DNA from: Promethearchaeota archaeon
GTDB lineage: Archaea; Asgardarchaeota; Lokiarchaeia; Sigynarchaeales; SOKP01
NCBI GenBank assembly: GCA_030620005.1
Contig: JAUXAJ010000009.1
Location: 1 to 40,203, forward strand
Length of the DNA stretch: 40,203 bases
Reading direction: 5' to 3'
Shown here: positions 8,833 through 17,046 of the stretch, in pieces
Numbering within the stretch: position 1 is the stretch's first letter
How the letters are laid out: every line of letters begins with the position of its first letter
Translations under genes and position numbers: made by a program
Notes under the pieces: model-generated
Database searches by the model: none
What the model was told of the DNA's origin: nothing
Seen by the model: the letters and a program-made list of their open reading frames with translations, nothing else

Positions 8833-9669
8833 TCATTCTACAATGGCATAGGCGTTATTGATTACTATTGCTCTTTCAGTTCGAACTTGAATTATGTAAC
8901 GCCCGTTTTTTTTCCATCCTTCCGTGGTAAGCGTTTCTTCAGGGTAAATAACATTGGCAAACCTTGCCTTGAATTCTTTAAAGCGAGTCACATCGCCATC
9001 ACAGAGCCCGTAAAGGATTGCACGGGTAGCAAACCCATAAGTACAAAGTCCGTGAAGGATGGGTTTTTCCTGCCCCCCTCTCTTAGCAAAAGCGGGATCT
9101 AAGTGCAAAGGATTATAATCGCCGTTAAGCCGGTATAATGCTGCTTGATTCTTTTGAGTCTTATATGAAATGCTAAAGTCAGGTTTTACACCTTCTGGGG
9201 GATTTAAAGGCTCAGATTTAGGTCCTGGATCACCTCCAAAACCCCCTGCACCAATGTAGAAATGTATCCATTTTGCCTCAAAAACGAGTTCACTTTTTTT
9301 ATCCTTGCCCAAAACTTGAGAATGTAGAACGGCAGCCTTGCCTTTATCATAGATATTTAGAAGCTCGCCCGAATTTAGTATTCTTCCACGTGGAGAAAAT
9401 GGTTTGTGCATTCGAATTATCATTTCACCGTGAATGAAACGAGAAAAATCAATATTCGGTATTTTAGCAAGAGGAAGTCCCATTCCTCCCGCTATTGTTG
9501 CAAAGCTGGGAAAAACCTTGAGTCCTCCCTTGGCTCTTTCATAGACAAACTCAAGTTCTTCTGCCTGAGCTCCAATTCCGAGAGCATAGAGGACGACATC
9601 CTGCCACTTGTATTTATAAACAACATTTTCGGTTTTTGTACCAACTATACTTAAATTTATTTTTGGCAT
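8833..9669 (-). CDS. MaoC-like (R)-specific enoyl-CoA hydratase (hydratase 2 family)
   Basis: Double hot-dog protein of 278 residues, like the hydratase-2 domain of peroxisomal multifunctional enzyme. The N-terminal non-catalytic hot-dog (about 1-150) is followed by the MaoC domain with hydratase motif GDYNPLHLDP, where Asp184 and His189 would be the catalytic pair, and a second conserved ILHGL segment (His206). Such enzymes hydrate trans-2-enoyl-CoA to (R)-3-hydroxyacyl-CoA in acyl-CoA metabolism. The ATG lies directly after an AT-rich 180-base gap; the gene is transcribed alone, downstream of the LarA-like gene on the same strand. The precise acyl-CoA substrate is unknown. Confidence 0.88.
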   Translation of the reverse strand: MPKINLSIVGTKTENVVYKYKWQDVVLYALGIGAQAEELEFVYERAKGGLKVFPSFATIAGGMGLPLAKIPNIDFSRFIHGEMIIRMHKPFSPRGRILNSGELLNIYDKGKAAVLHSQVLGKDKKSELVFEAKWIHFYIGAGGFGGDPGPKSEPLNPPEGVKPDFSISYKTQKNQAALYRLNGDYNPLHLDPAFAKRGGQEKPILHGLCTYGFATRAILYGLCDGDVTRFKEFKARFANVIYPEETLTTEGWKKNGRYIIQVRTERAIVINNAYAIVE

Positions 9670-9850
9670 TTACTAATACACCTTAATTTTATTGTATGTA
9701 CCTTAATCCTTTATTACTAAAATTTTAATTTTTTCTTATAGGAAATGAAATCAATGTTTATATTTTATGCTTTCTAATTTACTAGATTAAACTTTCTTTC
9801 ATGGTAGGAAGCTATAATTAATCCGAAGGATTGGAAAAGATTTTCATTTT

Positions 9851-11086
9851 CTAATACCCTTCAGCCAATTGAATGCAAGTAGGGATAATTGCTGCTTTTG
9901 GAGATGTTCCATAAATTTTTTCCAATTCGATTATTAAATCACTCCAATCGCGATATAACTTTACTGACTTAGGATAGTAATGGTATAAATCCGGTTTACT
10001 AATGTTTGGAGAAAAGAAATACACTCTTCTTTTCCTTACGACATCTCTCCATATAACTTGGGTTTCTACTTTAGAAAATAATCTTGCTCCGGTTTGTGCA
10101 ACAAGACTGTGATATCCTCGCCCTTCAAATGAAGAAGTCATTAATATAATCGTTCCATCTTGTTCAAGGAATTCATTCGGAGCCGTTAGCAAGAAATTCA
10201 ATCCCTTTTTTGCTTGATGCAACTCGTTAGACTCTGGATATGCGTTGAGAAAACATGCTTGATTGTTATTAGTTGGTATAGTTCCGTAGACTTGCTTTGC
10301 CATTTCCAACGCTTTTCTATGAGCATCTATGAAATGACCGGAAAAAACGCCAACAATTCCACTAGATTCGTTTAAGACAGCATTAATGGAAAAATCTAAC
10401 CCAATTTTTCCAACAATATCTTCTATAATTTCTCTAAATTCCGTCACTCTACCAATTCCAGCGCCAATTCCTTTAATGACAAGGGAATGAGTAGCTTCAA
10501 GGGTGCGAATCCCACAAACTCCGGGTAATATCATTTTTGCGCCTCCTCCAAATCCCGCAAATTGATGGGATACTACACCCCCAACAGCAATCCTGAGATC
10601 GGCGTTATAATACGTCGTGTTTACATCTATAGGCATCCCATTACTCGAAACACCCAAATTCGTTAAATTCTCGTAAGGATGGTGGTTTTCTATATTAATC
10701 GTGTTAACGATATTTTTTCCTAATTTAAGAATGCAATCGTTTCTATTCATCGGGCGATGTGCTCCAGTTGCTAGCAAAATTGTAATGTTGCCTTTCTTAA
10801 TGCGTGCTTTTTCCAACTCTTCTAAAATAAAAGGCATTATTTTTGAAACGGGCGTACTTCTTGTCATATCGTCGGCTACAATTACTACTTTTTCTGTTCC
10901 TTTGGCTAATTCGGACAAATTAGGAGTGCCAATTGCATTTAATATTGATCGCTTAATCTCACCACCGGTTAATACAGATTTTTCAGCCCCATTCATTCTG
11001 CAGACAGAAACATTCCACGAATCTGGAAAGGTTAATTCTAATACTCTTGGGTCGTTCCAAGGATCAAAAGGGATGGTTATCTTCAT
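9851..11086 (-). CDS. larA: LarA-family (nickel-pincer) 2-hydroxyacid racemase
   Basis: LarA-family racemases use a nickel-pincer nucleotide bound to a lysine. The 411 residues contain DDMTRSTP (72-79), ATGAHR with His110, SHQFAGFGGGAK with His174 and Lys184, and THSL with His200. These positions closely match the His108/His174/Lys184/His200 set of the characterised lactate racemase, so an active pincer enzyme is likely; whether the substrate is lactate or another 2-hydroxyacid cannot be seen. Maturation genes larB, larC and larE are not in this window. The gene is monocistronic by spacing, followed by the MaoC gene 181 bases later. Confidence 0.87.
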   Translation of the reverse strand: MKITIPFDPWNDPRVLELTFPDSWNVSVCRMNGAEKSVLTGGEIKRSILNAIGTPNLSELAKGTEKVVIVADDMTRSTPVSKIMPFILEELEKARIKKGNITILLATGAHRPMNRNDCILKLGKNIVNTINIENHHPYENLTNLGVSSNGMPIDVNTTYYNADLRIAVGGVVSHQFAGFGGGAKMILPGVCGIRTLEATHSLVIKGIGAGIGRVTEFREIIEDIVGKIGLDFSINAVLNESSGIVGVFSGHFIDAHRKALEMAKQVYGTIPTNNNQACFLNAYPESNELHQAKKGLNFLLTAPNEFLEQDGTIILMTSSFEGRGYHSLVAQTGARLFSKVETQVIWRDVVRKRRVYFFSPNISKPDLYHYYPKSVKLYRDWSDLIIELEKIYGTSPKAAIIPTCIQLAEGY

Positions 11087-11216
11087 TACGAGAACGTGAT
11101 TATTTTAGTTAGTTAATAATTGTATCTCCTACTTTGATTTATAGTTTGTCTTCTTAATTTTTAATTTTAGCAAATTTTAAATCAAAAAAGAAAAAAAGAG
11201 AAAAGAGTTAAATAAC

Positions 11217-11460
11217 TTAATCATTCATTCGTTTTCTATTAATTGCTATGTATAAACTTCCTACAGCTATAAAGAATACGATTAAGAAAATAACTACCCG
11301 TAAAAGTACCATGGATTATAGCAAAACCTAAGTAACATAAAGGATAGAATATAAAATAGAGTAAATACACCCATTCATGCTTTACTTCCTTTTCTGTTAA
11401 TACCCAGTCGATGATAAACGCAATGGGTGTTATATAATGTAATAAGCAAAAAAATTTCTC
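11217..11460 (-). pseudogene. Relic of a Pr6Pr/FAR-17a-like membrane protein
   Basis: Reading the minus strand from about 11460 gives a protein-like frame containing LLHYITPIAFIIDWVL, then WVYLLYFIFYPLCYLGFAII and HGTFTGSYF. This order (His in a helix, TPxxFxxDW, a YPLxYLxxAxIxGxxTG helix) is typical of the C-terminal half of Pr6Pr-type membrane proteins. Near 11300 the frame breaks: in the neighbouring frame a last hydrophobic helix continues (VVIFLIVFFIAVGSLYIAIN) and stops at 11217-11219. The N-terminal half is missing; upstream is the end of the 7TM zinc-finger gene. This is a truncated, frameshifted leftover. Family recognition is from memory of the motif pattern, not a search. Confidence 0.6.
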
Positions 11461-12493
11461 AGGATTTATATTTTTTTTCAGGCTTTTCTAAAATTTCCTC
11501 TTTTTCTTCGTCTTTCTTGAATGGTTTCGAGAGTCGTGTCTCGTCAAACGGTGTTTCACACACCCAACAGGCGTTTTCTGAATTAGATAATACTTCAACG
11601 CATTTTATGCAATAAAGAGCGTCACATTCTGGACAAATATAATTTATTCTTGCGACTTTTCCCTTACAGATCAAACATATTTTCTTTTCCTTGGAAATCG
11701 AGACTTCTTCTTCGGTAAGGTGGTCAGGTCGTTTCGTTATTCGAAAAATGGACCCTTTGACCACGACCTTCTTCTCAGGACGTATTTTTTTCCTCTTTTC
11801 TGGCTCTTCCCTTAAAGCTAAATAAAAAAACCAAAAACCAATTATCGTACCAATTCTGTAAAAAATAGCAGTTATTCCCATTGGGACTAGTTGCTCTGAT
11901 AAGCCACCTATAGTAATAAAAAAAAAGCCTAAGCTAAAGATTAAATACTTTTTTCTTAATACCCCCGTTGATTGAATGCTTTTAATTAACAATCCAAATG
12001 CAATTATTAGAAAAGAGAGCGTGAAAATAAAAATTACAATGAATGCTAGAGAGCCAACCATGAGAGTGCCTTCAATTACGTTTTCGCCCGGAGATACCGG
12101 ATATTCATCAACAATAGAGCCCTTATAATCAAAAAAAAGACTTGCCTCAAAAATAACACCTAAGACTAGAGTAACTGGCACGATATACCGTTTTCTTTTC
12201 GGCGTCAGAAGTGTTATGCCAACGTAAATTCCTAATATATATGCAGGTGCCACCCACATCCAATCTAATACCCAACCCCAACAAATAAAAGTGCCGGGAA
12301 TTTGAGCGCGCGGATCAAATGGACTATTATTGCCCGTTAAAAGAATTGCCAAAACATCTATTACAGCTCCCAAATAAATAAGAGCTCCAGAAACCGTTGC
12401 TAAGCCCAGTTGAAAAAGAAGCTTGGCGCTAGTTTTTCTTGATTGATAGATGCAAAACAGTCCAATAATCCAAATACTTATAAAAAGACCCAA
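11459..12493 (-). CDS. Seven-helix membrane protein with C-terminal eight-cysteine zinc module
   Basis: About seven hydrophobic helices occupy residues 1-225, followed by a basic linker (RKKIRPEKK) and a cytoplasmic-looking tail with four CxxC knuckles: CLIC, CPEC, CIKC and CWVC between about residues 277 and 318. The spacing resembles a double-knuckle or RING-like zinc fold, but I see no histidine in the ligand set. The layout resembles a lineage-restricted Asgard membrane family. The first possible start in frame is TTG at 12493, inside the first helix. The frame is open back to the stop at about 12542 and reads through an EGWIN segment that looks like the true N-terminus but has no ATG, GTG or TTG. 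Function unknown. Confidence 0.75.
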   Translation of the reverse strand: MGLFISIWIIGLFCIYQSRKTSAKLLFQLGLATVSGALIYLGAVIDVLAILLTGNNSPFDPRAQIPGTFICWGWVLDWMWVAPAYILGIYVGITLLTPKRKRYIVPVTLVLGVIFEASLFFDYKGSIVDEYPVSPGENVIEGTLMVGSLAFIVIFIFTLSFLIIAFGLLIKSIQSTGVLRKKYLIFSLGFFFITIGGLSEQLVPMGITAIFYRIGTIIGFWFFYLALREEPEKRKKIRPEKKVVVKGSIFRITKRPDHLTEEEVSISKEKKICLICKGKVARINYICPECDALYCIKCVEVLSNSENACWVCETPFDETRLSKPFKKDEEKEEILEKPEKKYKS

Positions 12494-12655
12494 AAATGTA
12501 ATACAATTAATCCAACCTTCGGTAGATAACGCGATATACCTTCACCCATTTACATAGTAGGTTTAATTTTTAAAATTCTTCTACAAATTATGAATGTTAT
12601 TTTATATAAATAATTAACCATCTACTAGGTTTTCATGGTAATCTCTTGCTGTGCT

Positions 12656-13142
12656 TCAATTATTATATCTTTTATTAAGCTTATTTATCCTTCTATTTAT
12701 TTCCTTTAGTAAAAAGTGATAATAAGTCGTTGAAATGAATTCTTGAAAAGAAATACTTTTAACGGCTACTTCTTTTGTAAATTTCCTCTCCTCCTTTCTT
12801 ACTTCCTTTAATAATTCTTTTAAGAGTAAAGATTCGGTTTTTTTCGAAAATATGATTTTTTTTTTTTTTCTAGTCTTAATATGATAATTGATTTTTTTAA
12901 AATCACTATTGATTAGAAGGACTTTCAGATGGTAAATATACTTTACAATTTGGATATTTTTCTTTTAATAAACGAAGCATAGGGAAATTTTCCCTTAAAA
13001 TTTTATCTAAGGATTAGTTAAGATTCATCATTAACTAAAACGATATAAGAATATCCTCATCCACAGGATCTTGAGATGCTTATTTCCCATTTTCAATGAA
13101 ATCTTCTATTTCCACAAATTCTTCAGGGGTATAGATGTACAT
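12656..13142 (-). pseudogene. Shattered gene, family not recognised
   Basis: The gap on the minus strand holds several protein-like pieces in changing frames. It opens with ATG at 13142 (MYIYTPEEFVEIEDFIE, then a stop), followed by a DEDILIS piece, an SYIVLVNDES piece in another frame, then LDKILRENFPMLRLLKEKYP and NCKVYLPSESPSN before a stop. The last piece is a longer frame through a run of 14 A (KKKK) with LLLKELLKEVRKEERKF and EFISTTYYHFLLKEIN, ending at TGA 12656-12658. Acidic-then-basic segments in one direction with no continuous frame indicate one decayed gene of about 150 residues. I do not recognise the family. Confidence 0.5.
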
Positions 13143-13269
13143 TATTAAAATAATCCCTTTATATTTTCTTGTATCGAAATGCCCATCGATTTATGGATTT
13201 GAAAAAAGATAAGTTTTCTTAAATTCACTTATTTAAGATTATAAATAGTTAATTTTTTATCTATCTTTA

Positions 13270-13279
13270 TTTATAAATA
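13270..13279 (+). promoter_or_regulatory. TATA box for the DUF5678/protease operon
   Basis: The sequence tttataaata is a near-consensus archaeal TATA box. Transcription would start about 25 bases downstream, near 13300, leaving a leader of about 40 bases before the ATG at 13345. This also argues against the TTG at 13282 as the start. Confidence 0.45.
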
Positions 13280-13344
13280 TATTGAACAATATTTTTTATA
13301 GAAAATTAATTTTGTTAAAAAATAATTATCGAAAAGCGAACACT

Positions 13345-13629
13345 ATGGGAACTTTAAGTGAGTTTGGAGTAGACGAGAATCGATTAATCGAAATTGCTAA
13401 AATCCTCAATAAAAGTAAGGTTTGGTTTCATGAAAACTATAAAGAACTACAAAATTTATATGAAGGTAAATTTGTGGCAGTATATGAAGAAAAAGTAGTA
13501 GCAAGTGATGAAAGCCGAGATAAATTACTTGAACAATTAAATAAAAAATTTGAAAAAACTAAAGTTGATGAAATCTTAAAAGAATACATTAATCCGAAAG
13601 GCTATATACTCATATTATTTTCAAAATGA
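13345..13629 (+). CDS. DUF5678-like small protein paired with aspartic protease
   Basis: Protein of 94 residues with an N-terminal helical region and the pattern WFHENYKEL, YEGKFVAVYEEKVVA, then a helix and a PKGYILIL strand. This matches the small DUF5678-type domain often found next to archaeal retropepsin-like proteases. The stop codon overlaps the start of the next gene by four bases (ATGA), so the two are translationally coupled. I chose the ATG at 13345 over the upstream TTG at 13282 because a TATA box at 13270-13279 would put the TTG upstream of the transcript. It may be a partner or substrate of the protease; function unproven. Confidence 0.72.
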   Translation: MGTLSEFGVDENRLIEIAKILNKSKVWFHENYKELQNLYEGKFVAVYEEKVVASDESRDKLLEQLNKKFEKTKVDEILKEYINPKGYILILFSK

Positions 13630-14051
13630 AGTTCAAAGCTGTCCGTACTTCTGAAGGTGCTTTCGTTTTAGGTTTAGTATATTGTGACGAATTTTCTCTT
13701 ATAGATCCTCTTTATTTTTTATTAGATACTGGTTCTGCAATTTCTGCTTTAAGTGTAATGGATTTAGGGGAGGGAAAAAATTATTCGGGATTTAAGAAAA
13801 AAAGTGAAGCTGCGATAGGAGTTGGAGGTGCTTTAGAGTGTTATCTTATCCATAATGTAAGATTATTTCTATTAGAAACAGAACAAAGATGGATCGAAAT
13901 AAAGAAGTTTGATTCGATGTGCTTGCTTCCATCTTCTTTTAATCAGATAAAAAAGGAGAATATCTATTTACCTTCGATTATTGGACGAGATCTCTTAGGG
14001 GCAGATTTTGATTTAATGTATTTAAGAGATAATGTGTATTTAAAGGGATAA
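13626..14051 (+). CDS. Retropepsin-like aspartic protease
   Basis: Clan AA aspartic protease of 141 residues, the size of a single retroviral-type protease subunit that would act as a dimer. The catalytic signature is LLDTGSAISALS near residues 35-46 (Asp in DTGS); a SIIGRDLLGADFDLMY segment near the end matches the hydrophobic-hydrophobic-GRD strand typical of the fold. No signal peptide is seen, so a cytosolic role is likely. It overlaps the DUF5678-like gene by four bases. Substrate unknown. T-rich stretches follow the stop. Confidence 0.82.
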   Translation: MKFKAVRTSEGAFVLGLVYCDEFSLIDPLYFLLDTGSAISALSVMDLGEGKNYSGFKKKSEAAIGVGGALECYLIHNVRLFLLETEQRWIEIKKFDSMCLLPSSFNQIKKENIYLPSIIGRDLLGADFDLMYLRDNVYLKG

Positions 14052-14058
14052 ATTGAGT

Positions 14059-14098
14059 ATTTTTTATAAAAGCAAAATTTTTTAATAGTCATTTTTTT
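14059..14098 (+). terminator. T-rich archaeal terminator after the aspartic protease gene
   Basis: Three T-runs of six or seven bases follow the stop codon within 50 bases, with no strong hairpin. This is the usual look of archaeal intrinsic termination. The converging moaE gene ends at 14100. Confidence 0.4.
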
Positions 14099-14099
14099 A

Positions 14100-14549
14100 T
14101 TAATGGACCCATTTTGACTTACCATTCAAAAAATCTTCTCTTTTCCAAACAGCTATTTTTTTCTTGTATTTTTCAACCGTGTCCCTTAAAGCCTTAAATC
14201 CTTCTTCTCTATATGCTGATGCCACTACGATATGAACCAAGTCTTCAGAAATATCAAAATCTCCTTGAAAATGAATTAATTTCACATCTATTATTCCCTT
14301 TCTACTTTTTATTTCGTTACAGATTTTTTCTATACTCTTATTGGCTAATTCTACATAAGCATCGATCTTCATTCCTTTAACAAGTTCACCATCTTTTGAA
14401 GTTTCTCTCACGATTCCACTAAATGTGAGAATTGAGCCCGCATTTTTAATTTCAGGTTTTTTTTTCATGATTTTTATGATTTTTTCCAAGTCGATTTCAC
14501 TTTTGTTATATATTCCAGAGTGGATTTCAACGGAATTTTCGTCGGTCAT
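14100..14549 (-). CDS. moaE: Molybdopterin synthase catalytic subunit MoaE
   Basis: MoaE transfers sulfur from thiocarboxylated MoaD to precursor Z (cPMP), making molybdopterin. Length 149 residues, normal. Recognisable segments: GSILTFSGIVRE in the first strand and loop, a Y-V-E-x2-A segment, the FQGDFDISEDLVHIVVASAYREE region and the C-terminal KREDF with GKSKWV, holding conserved lysines. It is the last gene of moaC-moaA-moaD-moaE, five bases after moaD, so synthesis of both synthase subunits is probably coupled. Confidence 0.92.
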   Translation of the reverse strand: MTDENSVEIHSGIYNKSEIDLEKIIKIMKKKPEIKNAGSILTFSGIVRETSKDGELVKGMKIDAYVELANKSIEKICNEIKSRKGIIDVKLIHFQGDFDISEDLVHIVVASAYREEGFKALRDTVEKYKKKIAVWKREDFLNGKSKWVH

Positions 14550-14554
14550 TAGTT

Positions 14555-14833
14555 TCAGCCACCTGAAATGGGTAAAATTAGTGAAACCTTGTCTCCATCG
14601 GATAAGGATGTCGTAGATAAGCCCTTATTATGGACAGGCTCGTGATTAAGAACCACGGAGACTGAGCTTTTTAATTTTTGAGCTTGCTCGTCCCATATTA
14701 ATTCTTTAATTCTTGGATACATGTTGTTTAATTTATCGATTAAATTTTCCAAATTATCCACGGAGTCAAATTTTTCCTTATCTTTTTTAGTGATGTCTTT
14801 AAATTCCGCAAAGTATAGTATTTCAACTGTCAT
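14555..14833 (-). CDS. moaD: MoaD/ThiS-family sulfur carrier protein
   Basis: Ubiquitin-like beta-grasp protein of 92 residues whose C-terminus ends in the Gly-Gly tail (LPISGG) that is adenylated and thiocarboxylated. Typical features: a short first strand (VEILYFAEF), a hydrophobic core and the DGDKVSLILPISGG ending. It is directly followed by moaE, its partner in molybdopterin synthase. The E1-like activating enzyme (MoeB) is not in this window. Assignment is secure from the tail and the operon. Confidence 0.92.
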   Translation of the reverse strand: MTVEILYFAEFKDITKKDKEKFDSVDNLENLIDKLNNMYPRIKELIWDEQAQKLKSSVSVVLNHEPVHNKGLSTTSLSDGDKVSLILPISGG

Positions 14834-14868
14834 ATCCTAACATGCAAAGTGTAAATTAAAATATATTT

Positions 14869-15789
14869 TTAATAAAAAGGTTCTCTGGACAATACAACTT
14901 TTTTGATAATAGTTTCATATTCTAATATTGATTTATCGCCATTTAAGGCATCCTTAATATTTTCTCCGTGATCTGCGCGATATAAACAACCAAAAAGATT
15001 ACCATCGCACCCCACTCTTAATTTGGTGCAACCTTTACAAAATTCGTGGCTAGGAGTTATTGTTTCAATTACAGCGTTGTTTTGGAGAACAAATACCTTT
15101 CTGTTCTGCATGTTTCCTCGAATGATAACTTGTTTTGCTTTAGATTCAAATTCCTTAATTAGGGGTTTAATATCATGATGATATTTCTTATAAAAATCAT
15201 TGTTCCCTCCAACGGACTTAGAAGCTTCATGTAATTCAATTAATTGCAAAATAAATCCTTCTCTTGCGCAAAAATCGATAATATCTCCGAGTTCATTATC
15301 GTTAATACCTTTTAAAATAACGTGATTTAATTTTATTGGTGATAAACCTACTTTTTTTGCTTTTTTCAATCCTTTAATCATTTTTATTAACGAATCTGAA
15401 CCATGTATCCTTTTATAAACATCCGGCTTCAGCGAACCTAAGGATACGTTTATTCGGTTTAAACCAGCATCGTGTAATTCTTCTGCCTTTTCGTACAAAA
15501 GAAAACCGTTTGTCGTCAGGGAAATGTCTTTATAAAGACGCAAATCCGAAATATTCTTTATAATTTGCGTGATTTCTTCTCTACATAAAGGTTCGCCACC
15601 AGTTAACTTGATTCTTGTTACTTTTAAGACTTCTGCTAATATCTTGCATAATTGTGTAATTTCCTCAACGCTTAACAAAGCCGTCTTTGGGAGATTACCT
15701 TCATGGTCGCAATATATACAATTATAATTACATTTTGAGGTTATCGAGAATCTAATGTGCTTAATTTTTCTGTTGTGTGCATCAATCAT
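14869..15789 (-). CDS. moaA: GTP 3',8-cyclase MoaA (radical SAM)
   Basis: MoaA starts pterin synthesis by a radical rearrangement of GTP. The SAM-binding cluster motif is Cys20-x3-Cys24-x2-Cys27; LTGGEPL follows in the SAM-binding region. The second cluster comes from FCKGC and a third Cys 13 residues on (C-x2-C-x13-C near residues 251-268). It ends in REPFY without the Gly-Gly tail of bacterial MoaA, which I believe is normal for archaeal members. Length 306. MoaC lies eight bases upstream, and the two enzymes act in sequence. Confidence 0.93.
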   Translation of the reverse strand: MIDAHNRKIKHIRFSITSKCNYNCIYCDHEGNLPKTALLSVEEITQLCKILAEVLKVTRIKLTGGEPLCREEITQIIKNISDLRLYKDISLTTNGFLLYEKAEELHDAGLNRINVSLGSLKPDVYKRIHGSDSLIKMIKGLKKAKKVGLSPIKLNHVILKGINDNELGDIIDFCAREGFILQLIELHEASKSVGGNNDFYKKYHHDIKPLIKEFESKAKQVIIRGNMQNRKVFVLQNNAVIETITPSHEFCKGCTKLRVGCDGNLFGCLYRADHGENIKDALNGDKSILEYETIIKKVVLSREPFY

Positions 15790-15797
15790 CTTATAAT

Positions 15798-16229
15798 TTA
15801 CTCTTCCTTGATTTTTTCATCTACTTTAATATCAGTCATGGTTGCATGAGGATATTGACCTTTCTCGTCTTTTTCATACATCTTTACGACGTCCCATATG
15901 TTTAAAAGAGCCACAGTTACCCCCATGAGTGCCTCCATTTCAACTCCCGTTTTTGCCATGCTTTTTACCGCGCACGTGACTTTAATGGTGTTGTCGTCTT
16001 CAAATTCAAAATCTAAAGCAACTTTATTAATGGGTATTGGATGACATAATGGAATTAAATCCGGGACTTTTTTTACTGCGTTTATTCCTGCAATTCTTGC
16101 AATAGTTTCCACATCTCCTTTTTGAATGTTCTTATTTCTAATTCGTTCTATTGTCTCTTTTTTTAGAAATATTTTACCAGATGCCGTGGCAATTCTCAGA
16201 ATTGTCTTTTTCTTGGAGATATCAATCAT
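15798..16229 (-). CDS. moaC: Cyclic pyranopterin monophosphate synthase MoaC
   Basis: Converts the MoaA product to cPMP. Visible: MIDISKK opening, PLCHPIPI, AKTGVEMEALMGV and the KDEKGQYP loop, which carry the catalytic lysine and histidine region of the family. From the ATG at 16229 it has 143 residues. A TTG three codons upstream (16238) is possible, but the family normally starts at the M-(V/I)-D-(V/I)-S segment. It is first in the moaCADE operon; the 160-base AT-rich gap upstream presumably holds its promoter. Confidence 0.92.
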   Translation of the reverse strand: MIDISKKKTILRIATASGKIFLKKETIERIRNKNIQKGDVETIARIAGINAVKKVPDLIPLCHPIPINKVALDFEFEDDNTIKVTCAVKSMAKTGVEMEALMGVTVALLNIWDVVKMYEKDEKGQYPHATMTDIKVDEKIKEE

Positions 16230-16390
16230 TGCGTGCAAAATCTTAATTTTAAGCGATAGATTTTACGATACATATCGAAAATTAATTAACAAAAAATAGC
16301 TTTTTTTAAAAAATTTGGGAAAATTTAAAACAAGCTACATAATAACTTGATTGAAATTATAATATATAAAAACAAAGAATATTGAATATT

Positions 16391-16828
16391 TCATGTTTTT
16401 TCTTTTTCATCATCTAAAAAATTATTGACAAATTCTTTTGGTGCAAGTTTCTGTATTCTAAGCTTCTTTAGAAGATTTTTATCACGTGTTATAAAAAAAT
16501 CAGATCCAGAGAGAATTGTAGATGCTGAAATAATAACATCAGGAAGTTTTATGCTATATTGAGCACATATTTGAGCCGCTTCTTGTGCAATCTTCTGATT
16601 AACTGGGACGAGTTCATAATTCAGAAGGGCTTTGCTGGAGAATCGATTAGCTTCTTCATTTTCGGTATTTTGATAAAAGCCAACGAGAACTTCTACAAGG
16701 ACGATTGTAGACATTACTCCGTCAATTTGTTTATCTTCTATTGAGTTAATTATTTTTTCACAGTATTCATGTTCTGGTTCTTTATTTTTAACCGCAAGAA
16801 AGACATTTGTATCCAAGCTTACTTTCAT
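16391..16828 (-). CDS. vapC: VapC-family PIN-domain toxin
   Basis: PIN-domain endoribonuclease, the probable toxin of a VapBC pair. The first catalytic Asp is in MKVSLDTNVF (Asp6), a glutamate in VLVEVLVG, further acidic residues in LPDVIISA and a last Asp in FITRDKNLL, giving the usual four-acid site. From ATG 16828 it has 145 residues, a normal size. This ATG overlaps the antitoxin TGA as ATGA; the GTG two codons earlier (16834) is less likely. Transcribed with the antitoxin gene just upstream. Confidence 0.9.
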   Translation of the reverse strand: MKVSLDTNVFLAVKNKEPEHEYCEKIINSIEDKQIDGVMSTIVLVEVLVGFYQNTENEEANRFSSKALLNYELVPVNQKIAQEAAQICAQYSIKLPDVIISASTILSGSDFFITRDKNLLKKLRIQKLAPKEFVNNFLDDEKEKT

Positions 16829-17046
16829 TTCCACTCATCCCTAAGTTTTCTTTGAAATTCAAGGCTATTTTCAACTGGTTTGCTGTTTTTTAAGATATCT
16901 GTCATTTTTTCTGTTATCTTTTCTATTATAACTTTATTATCCTTAATTGTGAAGATTAAAGCATCACCAGGCTGAATTCCGAATCTTTCCCGAATTTCTT
17001 TAGGAATTACGATTTGATCTTTCTTACTCATTTTTCCAACATTCAT
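16825..17046 (-). CDS. vapB: VapB-type AbrB/SpoVT antitoxin
   Basis: Swapped-hairpin AbrB DNA-binding protein of 73 residues: KMSKKDQIVIPKEIRERFGI, then QPGDALIFTIKDNKVIIEK. The C-terminal tail would wrap the PIN toxin. It lies immediately upstream of vapC with a four-base overlap, and such antitoxins usually repress their own operon. Assignment is firm as a family; whether the pair is active is unknown. Confidence 0.88.
   Translation of the reverse strand: MNVGKMSKKDQIVIPKEIRERFGIQPGDALIFTIKDNKVIIEKITEKMTDILKNSKPVENSLEFQRKLRDEWK

Noticed and set aside
8782..9102. 106-codon plus-strand frame opposite the MaoC gene
   Set aside because: Antisense to a hydratase with intact catalytic motifs; composition is Ser/Phe/Asn-rich as in reverse-strand shadows.
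12856..12869. T14 run considered as a terminator
   Set aside because: On the minus strand it is in frame as a lysine run inside a decayed coding segment, and no intact gene ends just before it.
14869..15789. MoaA lacking the C-terminal Gly-Gly considered as a truncation
   Set aside because: The end REPFY followed by a stop matches what I recall of archaeal MoaA, and both cluster motifs are complete, so I do not call it broken.
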